Shown: positions 42,023 to 51,378, counted from the stretch's first letter. The stretch: 64,000 nucleotides of DNA from Enterococcus hermanniensis (GCF_001885945.1 NZ_JXKQ01000001.1:406001-470000), one strand, 5' to 3'. The notes: generated by a model from the letters alone, not told the origin. Made by a program: numbers and translations.

Positions 42023-44194
42023 CTAATTTCCTGGTTGGTACTGTTGCCATAGTTCTTGGCCTTTTTCTTTCAGCTTATCAGCCCCGGCTTTGGCTTTTTC
42101 AAAGAAACTTGCTACCCCTTCACTAGCTTTTCCACCAATATCTTTTAAATCCTCTTTCCATTTGCTAGAGTCCGAACTACTGTCTTCTTGATTATTGACT
42201 TGATCAGCCGCTACAACTTGTCCACCAGTAGCATAAGCATCCGCCACATTAAAGGCCGATTGTTTCACATACGGCAAGATCGATTCGGCTTCTGCTTTGA
42301 AGACTTGTCCAACTTCTGAACCACTCGTTCCACTCAAGTAATGAGTCTCACTTACTTTTTCAAAACCTAACCAAGTAGAGATCACGATATTCGGTGTGTA
42401 CCCGATAATCCATTGATCATTGACTTTATTTGCATCAAAATTGGTCTCCGTTGTTCCGGTTTTTCCTGCAACTGTATAGCCAGCTGGATTCGCTTGAGCA
42501 GCTGTTCCGTTTGAGAAAGTCCCTAACAACATCGATGTCATCTCATTCGCCACTTGTTTTGAAATCACTTGTTCATACTTAGGCTTATTATTATCTACCA
42601 CGACCGCACCCGTTGAATCAATGATCTTGGTGATCAAATACGGTTGATAAACTTTTCCTTCATTCGCAAACGCACCATAAGCCGCAGCCATTTGCAGTGG
42701 AGATGTTCCTTTTTCTAATCCCCCTAAAGCTAAACCATAATACTTGTCAGATTTACTTAAAGGAATCCCAAATTCTTCGGCTTTAGCATAGCCTTTGTTC
42801 AATCCGATTTCATGTAGTAACCAAACTGCTGGTAAATTCAAACTTTGGGCAACTGCCTGATACATTGGGACTTCTCCCTGATAAGTTCCATCATAATTTT
42901 TAGCTGTGTAATAAGATTGCGGTTCATCTTTCAACACACTGTCTGGTTTATAGCCAGCTTCTAAAGCTGGTGAATACACACTCAGTGGCTTCATTGTCGA
43001 TCCCGGTGAACGTTGCATCTGAGTCGCAAAATTATAACTACGAAAAACATGCTCTCCGCGACGACCAACTAATGCTTGTACCCCACCATTTTTAGGATTC
43101 ATCGCAACCGAAGCCGATTGCGGCATCGCACCATCTTCTGCGTTTGCTGGGAAATTATAATTATTCTCATAGACAGCTTCCATTTGTTGTTGATAATCTT
43201 GATCAAGGGCAGTATAGATTTTATACCCCTTACTCAGTAAATCTTTTTCCGATAAACCATACCGTTCCACAGCCTCATCGATGACAGCATCGAAATAAGA
43301 TGGATAACGATAGCCCGAATCAGCCGATGAATACGTGTCGTTCAACTGTGAACCTAGATCAACCGCCTTTTCTTGTGCTTCTTGTTCTTTAGTCAATTTG
43401 CCATTTTCTACCATGACAGATAAAACAGTATTGCGACGATCGATCGCATTGTCTAAATGATCGATCGGATTGTAGATTCCAGGACCTTTCAACATTCCCG
43501 CAATCGTAGCTGCTTCACCGACCGTTACTTGGCTCGCATCCACTCCAAAATATTTGTGTGCCGCATCTTGCACGCCCCAGACACCATTGCCAAAATAGGC
43601 ATTATTTAGATACATTGTCAAAATCTGATCTTTGTCATATTTCTTTTCGATTTCGATTGCCATAAAAATTTCTTTGGCCTTACGTTCTAACGTTTGGTCT
43701 AAACTTAAATACGCATTTTTAGCTAATTGTTGTGTGATCGTACTTCCGCCACCTGTGATGTGTCCCGAGGTCACTAGGCCCAGGGCAGCACGCCCGATTC
43801 CTTTGATATCGAATCCATGGTGATTGTAGAAATTTCGATCTTCTGTCGAAACAACCGCATCTTTTAGGTTTTGTGAAATTTGATCACTTTCCGTGTAAGT
43901 GCCTTTTTGACCATAAAGCGTCCCGGCTTGTTCATTTTTTTCATCGTAGATCACCGTTGATTGCTTCAAACTAGATTGCAAGGTTTCTACATCAACTGAT
44001 TTTGCTAAGATAAATAAGTAAACACTCATTACTAAAATACCGACAAGTGCTAATAGTAGCACGATTTTATTCACATGATACTTTTTCCAAATCCGTTTGC
44101 GCCATTGATGAAAACGAAGTAAATAAGGTTTGATCCACAACCAAAACGCTTTCGCTCCGTTTTTTACCTTGCGCCAAATTTCCTGAAAATCCAT
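42023..44194 (-). CDS. pbp2a: Class A penicillin-binding protein, PBP2a type
   Basis: A 723-residue bifunctional peptidoglycan synthase. A cytoplasmic basic N-terminus and one membrane segment (about 43-64) precede the GT51 glycosyltransferase domain with catalytic E118 in STEDRNFYNHHG and GGGSTITQQLAKNAYLS (148-164). The transpeptidase domain has S399-T-M-K402, S451-L-N and K578-T-G. Sequence runs such as KYFGVDASQVTV and GSTMKPLSVYSPALEAGYKP resemble pneumococcal PBP2a closely. In pneumococcus PBP2a is activated by MacP, whose likely homologue is at 21520-21804. The C-terminus ends in a helical Lys/Glu-rich tail. Confidence 0.9.
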   Translation of the reverse strand: MDFQEIWRKVKNGAKAFWLWIKPYLLRFHQWRKRIWKKYHVNKIVLLLALVGILVMSVYLFILAKSVDVETLQSSLKQSTVIYDEKNEQAGTLYGQKGTYTESDQISQNLKDAVVSTEDRNFYNHHGFDIKGIGRAALGLVTSGHITGGGSTITQQLAKNAYLSLDQTLERKAKEIFMAIEIEKKYDKDQILTMYLNNAYFGNGVWGVQDAAHKYFGVDASQVTVGEAATIAGMLKGPGIYNPIDHLDNAIDRRNTVLSVMVENGKLTKEQEAQEKAVDLGSQLNDTYSSADSGYRYPSYFDAVIDEAVERYGLSEKDLLSKGYKIYTALDQDYQQQMEAVYENNYNFPANAEDGAMPQSASVAMNPKNGGVQALVGRRGEHVFRSYNFATQMQRSPGSTMKPLSVYSPALEAGYKPDSVLKDEPQSYYTAKNYDGTYQGEVPMYQAVAQSLNLPAVWLLHEIGLNKGYAKAEEFGIPLSKSDKYYGLALGGLEKGTSPLQMAAAYGAFANEGKVYQPYLITKIIDSTGAVVVDNNKPKYEQVISKQVANEMTSMLLGTFSNGTAAQANPAGYTVAGKTGTTETNFDANKVNDQWIIGYTPNIVISTWLGFEKVSETHYLSGTSGSEVGQVFKAEAESILPYVKQSAFNVADAYATGGQVVAADQVNNQEDSSSDSSKWKEDLKDIGGKASEGVASFFEKAKAGADKLKEKGQELWQQYQPGN

Positions 44195-44411
44195 TTTCTG
44201 GTCTCCATTCTATAAAAAAATTCAGACACAGTGTACCATAAAACACAATGCTGCTGCGTGGGTCTAGAGACCGATACACATATGGTAGTATTCTAGCATG
44301 GCTTCTCAAGGAAAGACTAATTTTTTTCTTAAATATCCGTTAAAAGTGATACAATAAACCCGATAAAATTTTTCGATGAGCCTTTAATAAAATCAATCTA
44401 GGAGTTGCTAT

Positions 44412-45272
44412 ATGAAATTCACGATCACTTTACCACCCAATTTTTCTGAGCTGAGTATCCAAGATCTACTAGAAAATAAATGGTTTGTTCCTAGAAAAAT
44501 CCGGCACTTTATCCGAACACGAAAAGGAATCTTAGTTAATGGCGAAGCCCGTCCTTTTCACTCTCTTATCAAAGCCGGCGATACTATCACTATTATGCTG
44601 GAAACGAGTGACTACCCTAAACGAGAGATTCGTTTAGGAAAGGCTTCAAGAATCGATGCCTTATATGAAGATGAACATTTGATTATCGTCAATAAGCCAT
44701 ACGGAATGAAAACCCATCCGAATCAACCAGAAGAGCAAGACACCTTATTGAATCATTTAGCAGCTTATCTGGCTCCAGAGACACAGCCACATGTTGTTCA
44801 TCGTTTAGATCAAGACACGAGTGGGGCGATTTTATTTGCTAAAAATCCTTTTGTTTTACCAATCTTGGGCCATTTATTGGAACAAAAGAAAATCTATCGC
44901 CGCTACCAAGCACTCGTTCACGGTTCATTAACCCAAGAATTGACAATCCGTAAAAAAATTGGCCGTGATCGACATGAGCGACAAAAACGCCGCATTGATC
45001 AAAAGAATGGCAAACCAGCAATCACTCATGTAACCATAGCTAAAAATATATCGACTAAAGCCAATCAAAGCGCCATTTTCTGTCAACTTGAAACGGGTCG
45101 GACGCATCAAATCCGTGTGCACCTTGCGAGCATTGGACATTCGCTAATTGGAGATCCATTATATAGTAAACATCCTAAAGGGCGCTTGATGCTTCATGCT
45201 TATGAACTAACTCTCGATCATCCTTTTACGGGACAAACGATCTCAGTTCAAGCACTTCCTGGATTATGGTAA
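44412..45272 (+). CDS. RluA/RluD-family pseudouridine synthase
   Basis: A 286-residue RNA pseudouridine synthase. An S4-like N-terminal part (WFVPRKIRHFIRTRKGILVNG) is followed by the catalytic domain with HRLDQDTSGAILFAKN (catalytic Asp of HRLDxxTSG), EQKKIYRRYQALVHG, and TGRTHQIRVHLASIGHSLIG, a signature of the family. The exact target (23S rRNA or tRNA site) cannot be told by eye. AGGAGTTGCTAT lies before the ATG. It is divergent from the PBP2a gene and converges on the SDR gene. Confidence 0.92.
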   Translation: MKFTITLPPNFSELSIQDLLENKWFVPRKIRHFIRTRKGILVNGEARPFHSLIKAGDTITIMLETSDYPKREIRLGKASRIDALYEDEHLIIVNKPYGMKTHPNQPEEQDTLLNHLAAYLAPETQPHVVHRLDQDTSGAILFAKNPFVLPILGHLLEQKKIYRRYQALVHGSLTQELTIRKKIGRDRHERQKRRIDQKNGKPAITHVTIAKNISTKANQSAIFCQLETGRTHQIRVHLASIGHSLIGDPLYSKHPKGRLMLHAYELTLDHPFTGQTISVQALPGLW

Positions 45273-45310
45273 AAAAACAGTACAGCAAATTTTGCTGTAC
45301 TGTTTTTTTA
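45272..45310. terminator. Bidirectional terminator, pseudouridine synthase / SDR
   Basis: AAAAAACAGTACAGCAAA and TTTGCTGTACTGTTTTTT form a 18-bp stem with almost no loop in the fully paired form; runs of A and T serve both directions. Confidence 0.88.
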
Positions 45311-46081
45311 ATGCATCGTCATCCCACCTGTAACATTGATTGCTTGGCCCGTCATATAGCTAGCTAAAGGACTCGCTAAAAATAAAACAACATTGGCTAC
45401 ATCTTGCGGCAATCCCGTTCGACCTAAGGGAACTTGGCTGATGTCTTCTTGCTGCACCGCTTCTGCACTCATTCCCCGCAAAGATCCGCCTTCCACTCGT
45501 TCCCGCTGTTTCATTTCTGTCTCGATAATGCCCGGACATACCGCATTCACTAAGATTTGATTGGCCGCCGTTTCAATTGCTAACGTCTTGACTAATCCTA
45601 AAACCGCATGTTTAGAAGCAACATATGCAGCCATTCCACGATACCCATTTTTACCTGCTTGAGAAGCAATCACGATCACTCGACCTTGCTTTTGATGCTC
45701 AATCATAGTTTTAGTAAAATATTTTAACGCCAAGTAAGCTCCGCGTGTATTGACTTGAAAGGTCCTATCAAAATCTTTTGTCTGACTTTGGACTAAAAAA
45801 TCCATCGTCGAAATTCCCGCAACATCAACTAACACATCGGGAATCAGCTGATTTTCAATCAACTGTTGGTTCACCGCTGCAATCTCTGATTCTTGGCTGA
45901 TATCTAATTTAATTTGATAATACTGTTGATTCTCTACTAGCTGAAGCTGAGGAGTCGTGTAAGAAATATCGGCCGCGACCACTATTGCATGATTTGCTAA
46001 AAAAGTATCCACCACAGCTTTACCAATTCCTTGACTGCTACCGATTACTATAACAACTTTTTGATTTAACTCTGGAAACAT
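45308..46081 (-). CDS. Short-chain dehydrogenase/reductase in the luxS operon
   Basis: A 257-residue classical SDR. The NAD(P) motif is GSSQGIGKA, the acid loop includes VAGIST, and the catalytic set is S (VIASQAG), Y and K (AAYVASKHAVLG); the C-terminal VTGGMTMH closes it. It resembles 2,3-dihydrodihydroxybenzoate or glucose-type dehydrogenases, but the substrate is not evident. The luxS stop is immediately followed by GTG and ATG codons; the ATG at 46081 has AGGTGA upstream and is preferred. It is the last gene of a methionine T-box operon, an uncommon position. Confidence 0.78.
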   Translation of the reverse strand: MFPELNQKVVIVIGSSQGIGKAVVDTFLANHAIVVAADISYTTPQLQLVENQQYYQIKLDISQESEIAAVNQQLIENQLIPDVLVDVAGISTMDFLVQSQTKDFDRTFQVNTRGAYLALKYFTKTMIEHQKQGRVIVIASQAGKNGYRGMAAYVASKHAVLGLVKTLAIETAANQILVNAVCPGIIETEMKQRERVEGGSLRGMSAEAVQQEDISQVPLGRTGLPQDVANVVLFLASPLASYMTGQAINVTGGMTMH

Positions 46082-46090
46082 CGTCATCAC

Positions 46091-46564
46091 CTAAACTAAA
46101 TGACGTTCAAACGCATCATCACTGATGCCTTCAGCCACAACTTTTTTCGACCATTCTTTAGCAGAAAACAACGAATGATCGCGATAATTTCCGCAGCTAA
46201 TGATATCGGTTCCTTGAACATCTTCCCACTCTATTTTTTCAGCGATTTCTGCTAGCGATTCTTTCAAAGCAACCGCTACTTGATGAGTAGTTGGTTCGCC
46301 CCAGACGATCAAATGAAACCCTGTTCGACAACCAAAAGGTGAACAATCGATCACACCAGCTAAACGATCGCGTAAAAGATCTGCTAATAAATGTTCGATC
46401 GTATGCAGTCCGGCTGTTGGAATTGCATTTTCATTGGGCTGAACGAACCGTAAATCAAAATTTGTGATTGTATCGCCTTTAGGACCAGCTTCTTTTGCAA
46501 TCAAACGTACATATGGTGCCTTTACTTTTGTGTGATCTAATGTGAAACTTTCTACTTCTGCCAT
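46091..46564 (-). CDS. luxS: S-ribosylhomocysteine lyase, AI-2 synthase
   Basis: Converts S-ribosylhomocysteine to homocysteine and DPD, the AI-2 precursor. Metal ligands H54 and H58 lie in [12 protein letters not shown], the third is C124 in [10 protein letters not shown], and the catalytic cysteine is C79 in [13 protein letters not shown]. The 157-residue length is normal. It is 17 nt from metQ and directly ahead of the SDR, inside an operon with a methionine-specific T-box leader, so homocysteine recovery and AI-2 release appear to rise with tRNA-Met deacylation. AGGAGTGTTTCAACA precedes the ATG. Confidence 0.96.
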   Translation of the reverse strand: MAEVESFTLDHTKVKAPYVRLIAKEAGPKGDTITNFDLRFVQPNENAIPTAGLHTIEHLLADLLRDRLAGVIDCSPFGCRTGFHLIVWGEPTTHQVAVALKESLAEIAEKIEWEDVQGTDIISCGNYRDHSLFSAKEWSKKVVAEGISDDAFERHLV

Positions 46565-46581
46565 TGTTGAAACACTCCTCT

Positions 46582-47433
46582 TTATTTTTCTAAATAACTT
46601 AGCGGTTTATCGACTTCGATTTTTGTTCCGCCAAATTCTTTACTGATATATTTTTGGATCGTTTTATTGTGATACAACTTCACCAATTTTTTAAAACTGG
46701 CATTATCTTTATTCTCTTCTGCTGTTGCGAGAATATTGATATTATTTTTAGTTGTTTGATTAACCTCTTCATGGAATAAAGAATCCTTTAATACATTCAA
46801 GTCTCCATCCAGTGCTACCGTATTTGAAATCAACACAGCATCAACCGATTTTAAGACGCGGGGACCAGTTGTATCATCAATTTGCTTAAAGACTAAATTT
46901 TTAGGATTTTTAGTGATTTCTTCTACCCCACTCAACGCGTCAAAATCATCACTCAATGTGATCAGTCCCGCTTTTTGTAACAAAAGTAACCCACGTGCAG
47001 TATTTGCAGGATTATTCGCGATCGCGATTGTTGCGCCATCTGGAATAGCTTCGATCGAATCATATTTATCTGAGTAGATTCCTAATGGTTCTAAATACGT
47101 AGTTCCTAAAGCTGCTAGCTTCTTCTCACTATTTTGCTGATTGTAGGCACTGAAATAGGCGTACGATTGAAATGCATTAACATCGACACTGCCATCTGCG
47201 GTGGCTTTGTTTAGCTGAACACCGTCCGTGATTTGTTTTACTTCTATGGTTAAACCAGCTTTTTTAGCTTCCTCACTTTTAGCGATATACTGCCAGATTT
47301 GAAAATCTGAACCTTGTGATCCGATGACGATCGTATTTGATTCTTTTTTTTGTGAGTGGCTGACACTGTGTACCCCGAATCCTACAACACCTAATACAAC
47401 AATCACACCCAATAAAGCAATTATTTTTTTCAT
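46582..47433 (-). CDS. metQ: Methionine-binding lipoprotein of the MetNIQ importer, MetQ/NlpA family
   Basis: A 283-residue extracellular substrate-binding protein. The N-terminal membrane stretch [20 protein letters not shown] precedes [12 protein letters not shown]; a canonical lipobox cysteine is not evident, so it may stay attached as an uncleaved N-terminal anchor. Typical NlpA landmarks are [20 protein letters not shown] and [13 protein letters not shown]. It delivers D- or L-methionine to MetNI. GGAG-type ribosome binding site precedes the ATG. Gap to metI is 25 nt. Confidence 0.9.
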   Translation of the reverse strand: MKKIIALLGVIVVLGVVGFGVHSVSHSQKKESNTIVIGSQGSDFQIWQYIAKSEEAKKAGLTIEVKQITDGVQLNKATADGSVDVNAFQSYAYFSAYNQQNSEKKLAALGTTYLEPLGIYSDKYDSIEAIPDGATIAIANNPANTARGLLLLQKAGLITLSDDFDALSGVEEITKNPKNLVFKQIDDTTGPRVLKSVDAVLISNTVALDGDLNVLKDSLFHEEVNQTTKNNINILATAEENKDNASFKKLVKLYHNKTIQKYISKEFGGTKIEVDKPLSYLEK

Positions 47434-47458
47434 AGTACATCTCCTTTGTTTTCTAGCT

Positions 47459-48130
47459 TTAAAATTTGATAAATCGATCTGCTAAGCGATCGCCAATAAA
47501 TTGAACGATGAATACAAATACTAATAAGATGATCATACAGACAAAGGTCACATCATTTTGAAAACGGGCGTAGCCTATGCTAATCGCCACATTTCCTAAT
47601 CCACCCGCACCGACAGCACCAGCCATCGTAGTCAAACCAATCAAACTAATGATCGTCAGTGTTGAGACGCGAATAATATCGGCTAGACCTTCACGTAAAT
47701 ATACTCGAAAAATAATTTCTTGATTACTCAACCCCATTGATTGAGCAGCTTCGATCACTCCTGGACCTACTTCTTGTAAAGCTAATTGGACTTGGCGCGC
47801 ATAAAAGGGAAAGATCCCGATAACTAATGGAACCAAGGCTGCCGTTGTTCCCACAGTCGTTCCGACTAAAAAACTAGTCAAAGGAGAAATCACCGCTAAA
47901 AGAATAATAAAGGGGATACTACGCAAAAGATTGACGATCTTATCTAAGATGCTATAAAAAGGACGATCTTCAGCAATCCCACCCGGTTGCGTCACGACTA
48001 AAACCAATCCAGTCAACAGACCTAGTATCCCGGCAATCACTGCAGAAACAATCGTCATATAGATTGTTTCCCATGTCGCTTGCCAAATATCTGCTTGCAT
48101 CGCACTCACATTGGGAAATAGTTGACTCAT
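47459..48130 (-). CDS. metI: Methionine ABC transporter permease
   Basis: A 223-residue permease with about five membrane segments. The EAA-loop is EVGPGVIEAAQSMGLSNQEI, just before IFRVYLREGLADIIR; this is the MetN contact site. FVFIVQFIGDRLADRFIKF forms the C-terminus. Its ATG overlaps the end of metN by 4 nt. Its place between metN and metQ fixes the function as a methionine importer. Confidence 0.93.
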   Translation of the reverse strand: MSQLFPNVSAMQADIWQATWETIYMTIVSAVIAGILGLLTGLVLVVTQPGGIAEDRPFYSILDKIVNLLRSIPFIILLAVISPLTSFLVGTTVGTTAALVPLVIGIFPFYARQVQLALQEVGPGVIEAAQSMGLSNQEIIFRVYLREGLADIIRVSTLTIISLIGLTTMAGAVGAGGLGNVAISIGYARFQNDVTFVCMIILLVFVFIVQFIGDRLADRFIKF

Positions 48131-49167
48131 GATTGTGTCACCCTCTTCGCGATTTCTTCTACTCTCACTCCTTGTTGCCGTAAGTAATTGACCCCAGCAG
48201 TAACCTCGGGGCCATTCAACGCCAGAATCATCACCCCAACCGTCAGATCATCGAATTGATCGACATTAGCAAAAAGGATATTAGCTGAAAGTGCATATTT
48301 TTGCGCCATCTCAGTCACCACTGCTTGATTGGTCGTTTCGCCAATAAATTTTAATAAAAACAAATTGTCTAATCGTTTTTGCTGGATCCGACTTAATGCA
48401 TCTTGAACGTTGATCGATGTATCGATAAATTCTTCGGTCAGACGCTCTTTAGGATGTCTAAAGACTTCTGATACTTTGCCTTGTTCAATAATTTTTCCCG
48501 CTTCCATCACCCCAACACGATGACAAATCGTTTGAATCACTTGGATCTCATGCGTGATCAAAACAATCGTCAAACCTAACTGTTGATTCAACCGCTGCAA
48601 TAATTTTAAAATCGATAAGGTTGTTTTCGGATCCAAAGCACTCGTTGCTTCATCGCTGACTAAAATATCTGGATTATTGGCTAATGCTCGTGCAATCGCG
48701 ACTCGTTGCTTCTGACCACCGGAAAGTTGATCTGGAAACGCATCTGCCAACTCTTCTAATTCAACAAGTTTCAACAACGCTAATGCTTTCTCTCGTCGTT
48801 CCGTCTTACTTAACTTTTCTCCTAATAATGGGAATTCGACATTATTTAAAATCGTGCGTGAATTCATCAAATTGAAATGCTGAAAAATCATCCCAATTTT
48901 TTTCCGTGCTTGTTGGAACTGCTGTTTATCTAAATCAGCTAGGTCTTGTTGATTCACAATCACCTTTCCAGCAGAGGGCACTTGCAGATGATTGATCAAA
49001 CGAATCAGTGTACTTTTTCCAGCACCAGAATAACCAATGATGCCATAGATTTCTCCGCGATCAATTGTTAGCGAAACATGATCGACAGCCGTAATTTCGC
49101 TTTTATTACGCTCAAACGTTACAACGGCCTCTTGTAATTCGATCACAGGTTGTTTGTTTTCCACCAT
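48127..49167 (-). CDS. metN: Methionine ABC transporter ATP-binding protein
   Basis: A 346-residue ABC ATPase. Walker A is GYSGAGKST, the Q-loop IFQHFNLM, the signature LSGGQKQRVAIARAL and Walker B ILVSDEATSALD. The C-terminal ACT-like NIL domain (from about residue 270, LKFIGETTNQAVVTEMAQKY) binds methionine and trans-inhibits transport. Together with MetI and MetQ it forms the importer. It starts 10 nt after the MetE-like gene. Confidence 0.95.
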   Translation of the reverse strand: MVENKQPVIELQEAVVTFERNKSEITAVDHVSLTIDRGEIYGIIGYSGAGKSTLIRLINHLQVPSAGKVIVNQQDLADLDKQQFQQARKKIGMIFQHFNLMNSRTILNNVEFPLLGEKLSKTERREKALALLKLVELEELADAFPDQLSGGQKQRVAIARALANNPDILVSDEATSALDPKTTLSILKLLQRLNQQLGLTIVLITHEIQVIQTICHRVGVMEAGKIIEQGKVSEVFRHPKERLTEEFIDTSINVQDALSRIQQKRLDNLFLLKFIGETTNQAVVTEMAQKYALSANILFANVDQFDDLTVGVMILALNGPEVTAGVNYLRQQGVRVEEIAKRVTQS

Positions 49168-49177
49168 TGTTCTATCC

Positions 49178-50314
49178 CTACTTTTCTGGCCAAACCTCTT
49201 CGGCGATGTTTTTGATCAACGCAATTTTTTTCCATTGTTGCTCTTCAGTTAAAATATTCCCCTCTTCAGTTGAAGCAAAGCCACATTGGGGACTTAAAGA
49301 CAAGCGCTCTAATGGAACGTACTGAGCTGCTTCATGAATTCTGTCGATCACTCGTTGCCGATCTTCTAATTCACCATCTTTTGAAGTGATCAATCCTAGG
49401 ACAACTTTTTTGTCACCACTGACTTTGGCTAATGGTTCAAACCCACCAGAACGATCCGTATCATATTCTAAATAATAAGCAGTGACATTTTCTGAAGTGA
49501 ATAGCGGATCGGCCACATCATCGTATCCACCGGCTGCTGCCCATGTCGAGTGATAGTTGCCTCGACAGACATGGGTATTCAAGGTTAGATCAGCCGGTTG
49601 ATCTGCTAAAACAGCATTATTGATAGTTAGATATAATTGCGCTAACTCTTTACGTACCTCTTGTTCCTTTTTGCCTTCTTCAACAATAAAGCCTTCCGGC
49701 AACGGTGCCACCAATACGCCCCAAGTACAATCATCTAATTGAATCGTCCGAGCACCAGCTGCATATAGATCTGTGATCACTTGTCGATATGCTTGAACGA
49801 TATCACCAATTAATTCTTCATTCGTTGGATAAATTGTGCGAACCTTTTCGATCACATCTGGTCGTAATAATTCAACCAGAATCTGAGCAGGTGCGGGAAT
49901 CGTTTGTTTCACCTCGGTTCCTTCACTGACATGCGCCTGAGTAAATTTGAAATGTTCAACAAAAGGATGGTTTTCACCAGAAATCTTTCCAGTGACGATT
50001 ACCGTTCCGGGACGTGTTTCTTCTCCATGGAAGAAATAACCATGTTCAGGAATATAAAATTCGATGCCTTGAAGCCCCCAGAAAAAATCTAAGTGCCACC
50101 AGCTACGGCGGAATTCTCCATCAGTCACTGCTTTTAAACCCGCGGCTTCTTCTTTTTTGATTAAATCAATAATTGCTTCATCTTCAATTTTTGTTAGGTA
50201 TTCGCGGTCTACTTCACCAACTTCAAAAGCTGTCCGCGCTGCTTTTAATTTCTCAGGCCGTAAAAAGCTCCCTACGATATCGTATGTGAATGGTGATGTT
50301 GTACGTTTTGTCAT
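49178..50314 (-). CDS. Cobalamin-independent methionine synthase-like protein, YxjG/YxjH type
   Basis: A 378-residue single-domain homologue of the MetE C-terminal half. Zinc-binding residues are visible in LNTHVCRGNYHSTWA (His and Cys) and in LSPQCGFAST (Cys), with QLDDCTWGVLVAP in the substrate site. Relatives in Bacillus (YxjG/YxjH) are methionine-synthase-like; the methyl donor may be a short-chain folate or another compound, so full MetE function is not assured. It is first gene of the operon and follows the Met T-box directly. Confidence 0.85.
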   Translation of the reverse strand: MTKRTTSPFTYDIVGSFLRPEKLKAARTAFEVGEVDREYLTKIEDEAIIDLIKKEEAAGLKAVTDGEFRRSWWHLDFFWGLQGIEFYIPEHGYFFHGEETRPGTVIVTGKISGENHPFVEHFKFTQAHVSEGTEVKQTIPAPAQILVELLRPDVIEKVRTIYPTNEELIGDIVQAYRQVITDLYAAGARTIQLDDCTWGVLVAPLPEGFIVEEGKKEQEVRKELAQLYLTINNAVLADQPADLTLNTHVCRGNYHSTWAAAGGYDDVADPLFTSENVTAYYLEYDTDRSGGFEPLAKVSGDKKVVLGLITSKDGELEDRQRVIDRIHEAAQYVPLERLSLSPQCGFASTEEGNILTEEQQWKKIALIKNIAEEVWPEK

Positions 50315-50359
50315 AATAAATTTCCTCCATTTTTAACTTTAAAGAAAAGCCGATGAAAC

Positions 50360-50640
50360 AAAAAAAACATCCATCCCTTTACCTACTGCTCTTGCAATAG
50401 ATAAAGGGACGAATGTTTTCGCGCTACCACCCTCATTTACATTACTCTTGCGAATAATGCCTCATCGGTACCTGTTGATACCCGGTGATATATCGGTCAC
50501 TTCCCGTTTGGTCCGCGTGAACAAGCCAAATAGCTCAGAGCTCATCTTCACTGACGTTTATAATCCCCTTTTTCACCGACCGGGGTCTCTGTGTTTATGA
50601 CGTATCAGCTACTCTTCTCTTCAAAGCTTTATTATTTGTT
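50360..50640 (-). ncRNA. T-box leader, probably methionine-specific
   Basis: On the complement the leader starts near AAAGCTTTGAAGAGAAGAG (stem I), and the T-box core reads GAGGGTGGTAGCGCG at 50437-50423. A terminator hairpin follows (50360-50415, CGTCCCTTTA with TAAAGGGATG) with TTTTTTTT behind. The 3' side of stem I contains GTGAAG-ATG-AGC, placing an ATG specifier at 50545-50543. TGGT in the core pairs with the ACCA end of tRNA-Met. Uncharged tRNA-Met should stabilise the antiterminator and switch on the whole methionine operon. Codon assignment is from reading, not from folding. Confidence 0.85.
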
Positions 50641-50645
50641 CACTA

Positions 50646-50674
50646 TAATCACACTATTTACTCCTCTTGTCAAC
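50646..50674 (-). promoter_or_regulatory. Promoter of the Met T-box operon
   Basis: TTGACA (50674-50669 on the complement) is followed after 17 nt by GATTAT; an alternative TATAGT lies 20 nt away. It sits directly upstream of the T-box leader. Confidence 0.6.
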
Positions 50675-50720
50675 ACTTTTTTTTATCTTATTTTAATAAA
50701 GTGGTTTTTTACTACAAAAA

Positions 50721-50746
50721 AAGCCAAGATCTAATGATCTTGACTT
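50721..50746 (-). terminator. Terminator of the LysM gene
   Basis: AAGCCAAGATC and GATCTTGACTT pair with one G-U around TAAT; T-run on the complement at 50714-50722. Confidence 0.75.
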
Positions 50747-50766
50747 TCGATTAGTCAGTTATTTTC

Positions 50767-51378
50767 TTAGTACCAACCGTTTGCTTGCCAGAAAGCTTGA
50801 GCGCCTTCCCATGAACCATAACGAGAAGTTACGTATTGATCTGCTACACGTTCTTGATTTGCTTCAGAATAGTCACCATTCAAGTATGATGCTGATAATT
50901 GGTAACGTCCAACATATTGGCCGTTTGATGCAGAGTAAGAACCACCAGATTCTTTTTGAGCAATCCATTCTTTAGCTGAAGAAGTTGTGGCAGTTGTCGT
51001 TGTTTCTACTGCTGGTGTCGTTGTTTCAGTAGTAGTTGTTGCTGCAACTGTTGGAGCTGCTGCTTGAACTGTTGTTGTTTGTGCTGCAGTTTCTTGAGCT
51101 GGAGCTGCTGCTTCAGTCGAAGTTGTGGCAGTTTTTGTATCACCATTGATGGTCAATTCTTGACCTGCAAAAATCATGTTTACGTTAGAAATTTTATTTG
51201 CTTTCGCAATTGAACTTACTAAACTATCATTACCAACCAATTTATGAGAAATCTTTGATAAAGTATCTCCTGATTGAACAGTATACGTTTCTGATGCATG
51301 TGCATCCGTAGCTCCCATCGCTAGACCTGCACCTGCCACTAATACTGTACTAAAAAGAAGTGTTTTCCCTAATTTCAT
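50767..51378 (-). CDS. Secreted LysM protein with IsaA/SceD-like transglycosylase domain
   Basis: A 203-residue protein. The Sec signal peptide (MKLGKTLLFSTVLVAGAGLA, cleaved near AHA-SE) precedes one LysM domain (about 31-77, YTVQSGDTLSKISHKLVGN). A low-complexity Thr/Ala/Pro linker follows (about 82-132). The C-terminal domain (134-203) has the candidate catalytic Glu in WIAQKESGGSYSA and the typical end GSWEGAQAFWQANGWY. This layout fits a peptidoglycan lytic transglycosylase of the IsaA/SceD group acting at the cell wall. TGTWAC-type sites upstream suggest WalR control. AGGAGGAATTTATATA precedes the ATG. Confidence 0.88.
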   Translation of the reverse strand: MKLGKTLLFSTVLVAGAGLAMGATDAHASETYTVQSGDTLSKISHKLVGNDSLVSSIAKANKISNVNMIFAGQELTINGDTKTATTSTEAAAPAQETAAQTTTVQAAAPTVAATTTTETTTPAVETTTTATTSSAKEWIAQKESGGSYSASNGQYVGRYQLSASYLNGDYSEANQERVADQYVTSRYGSWEGAQAFWQANGWY

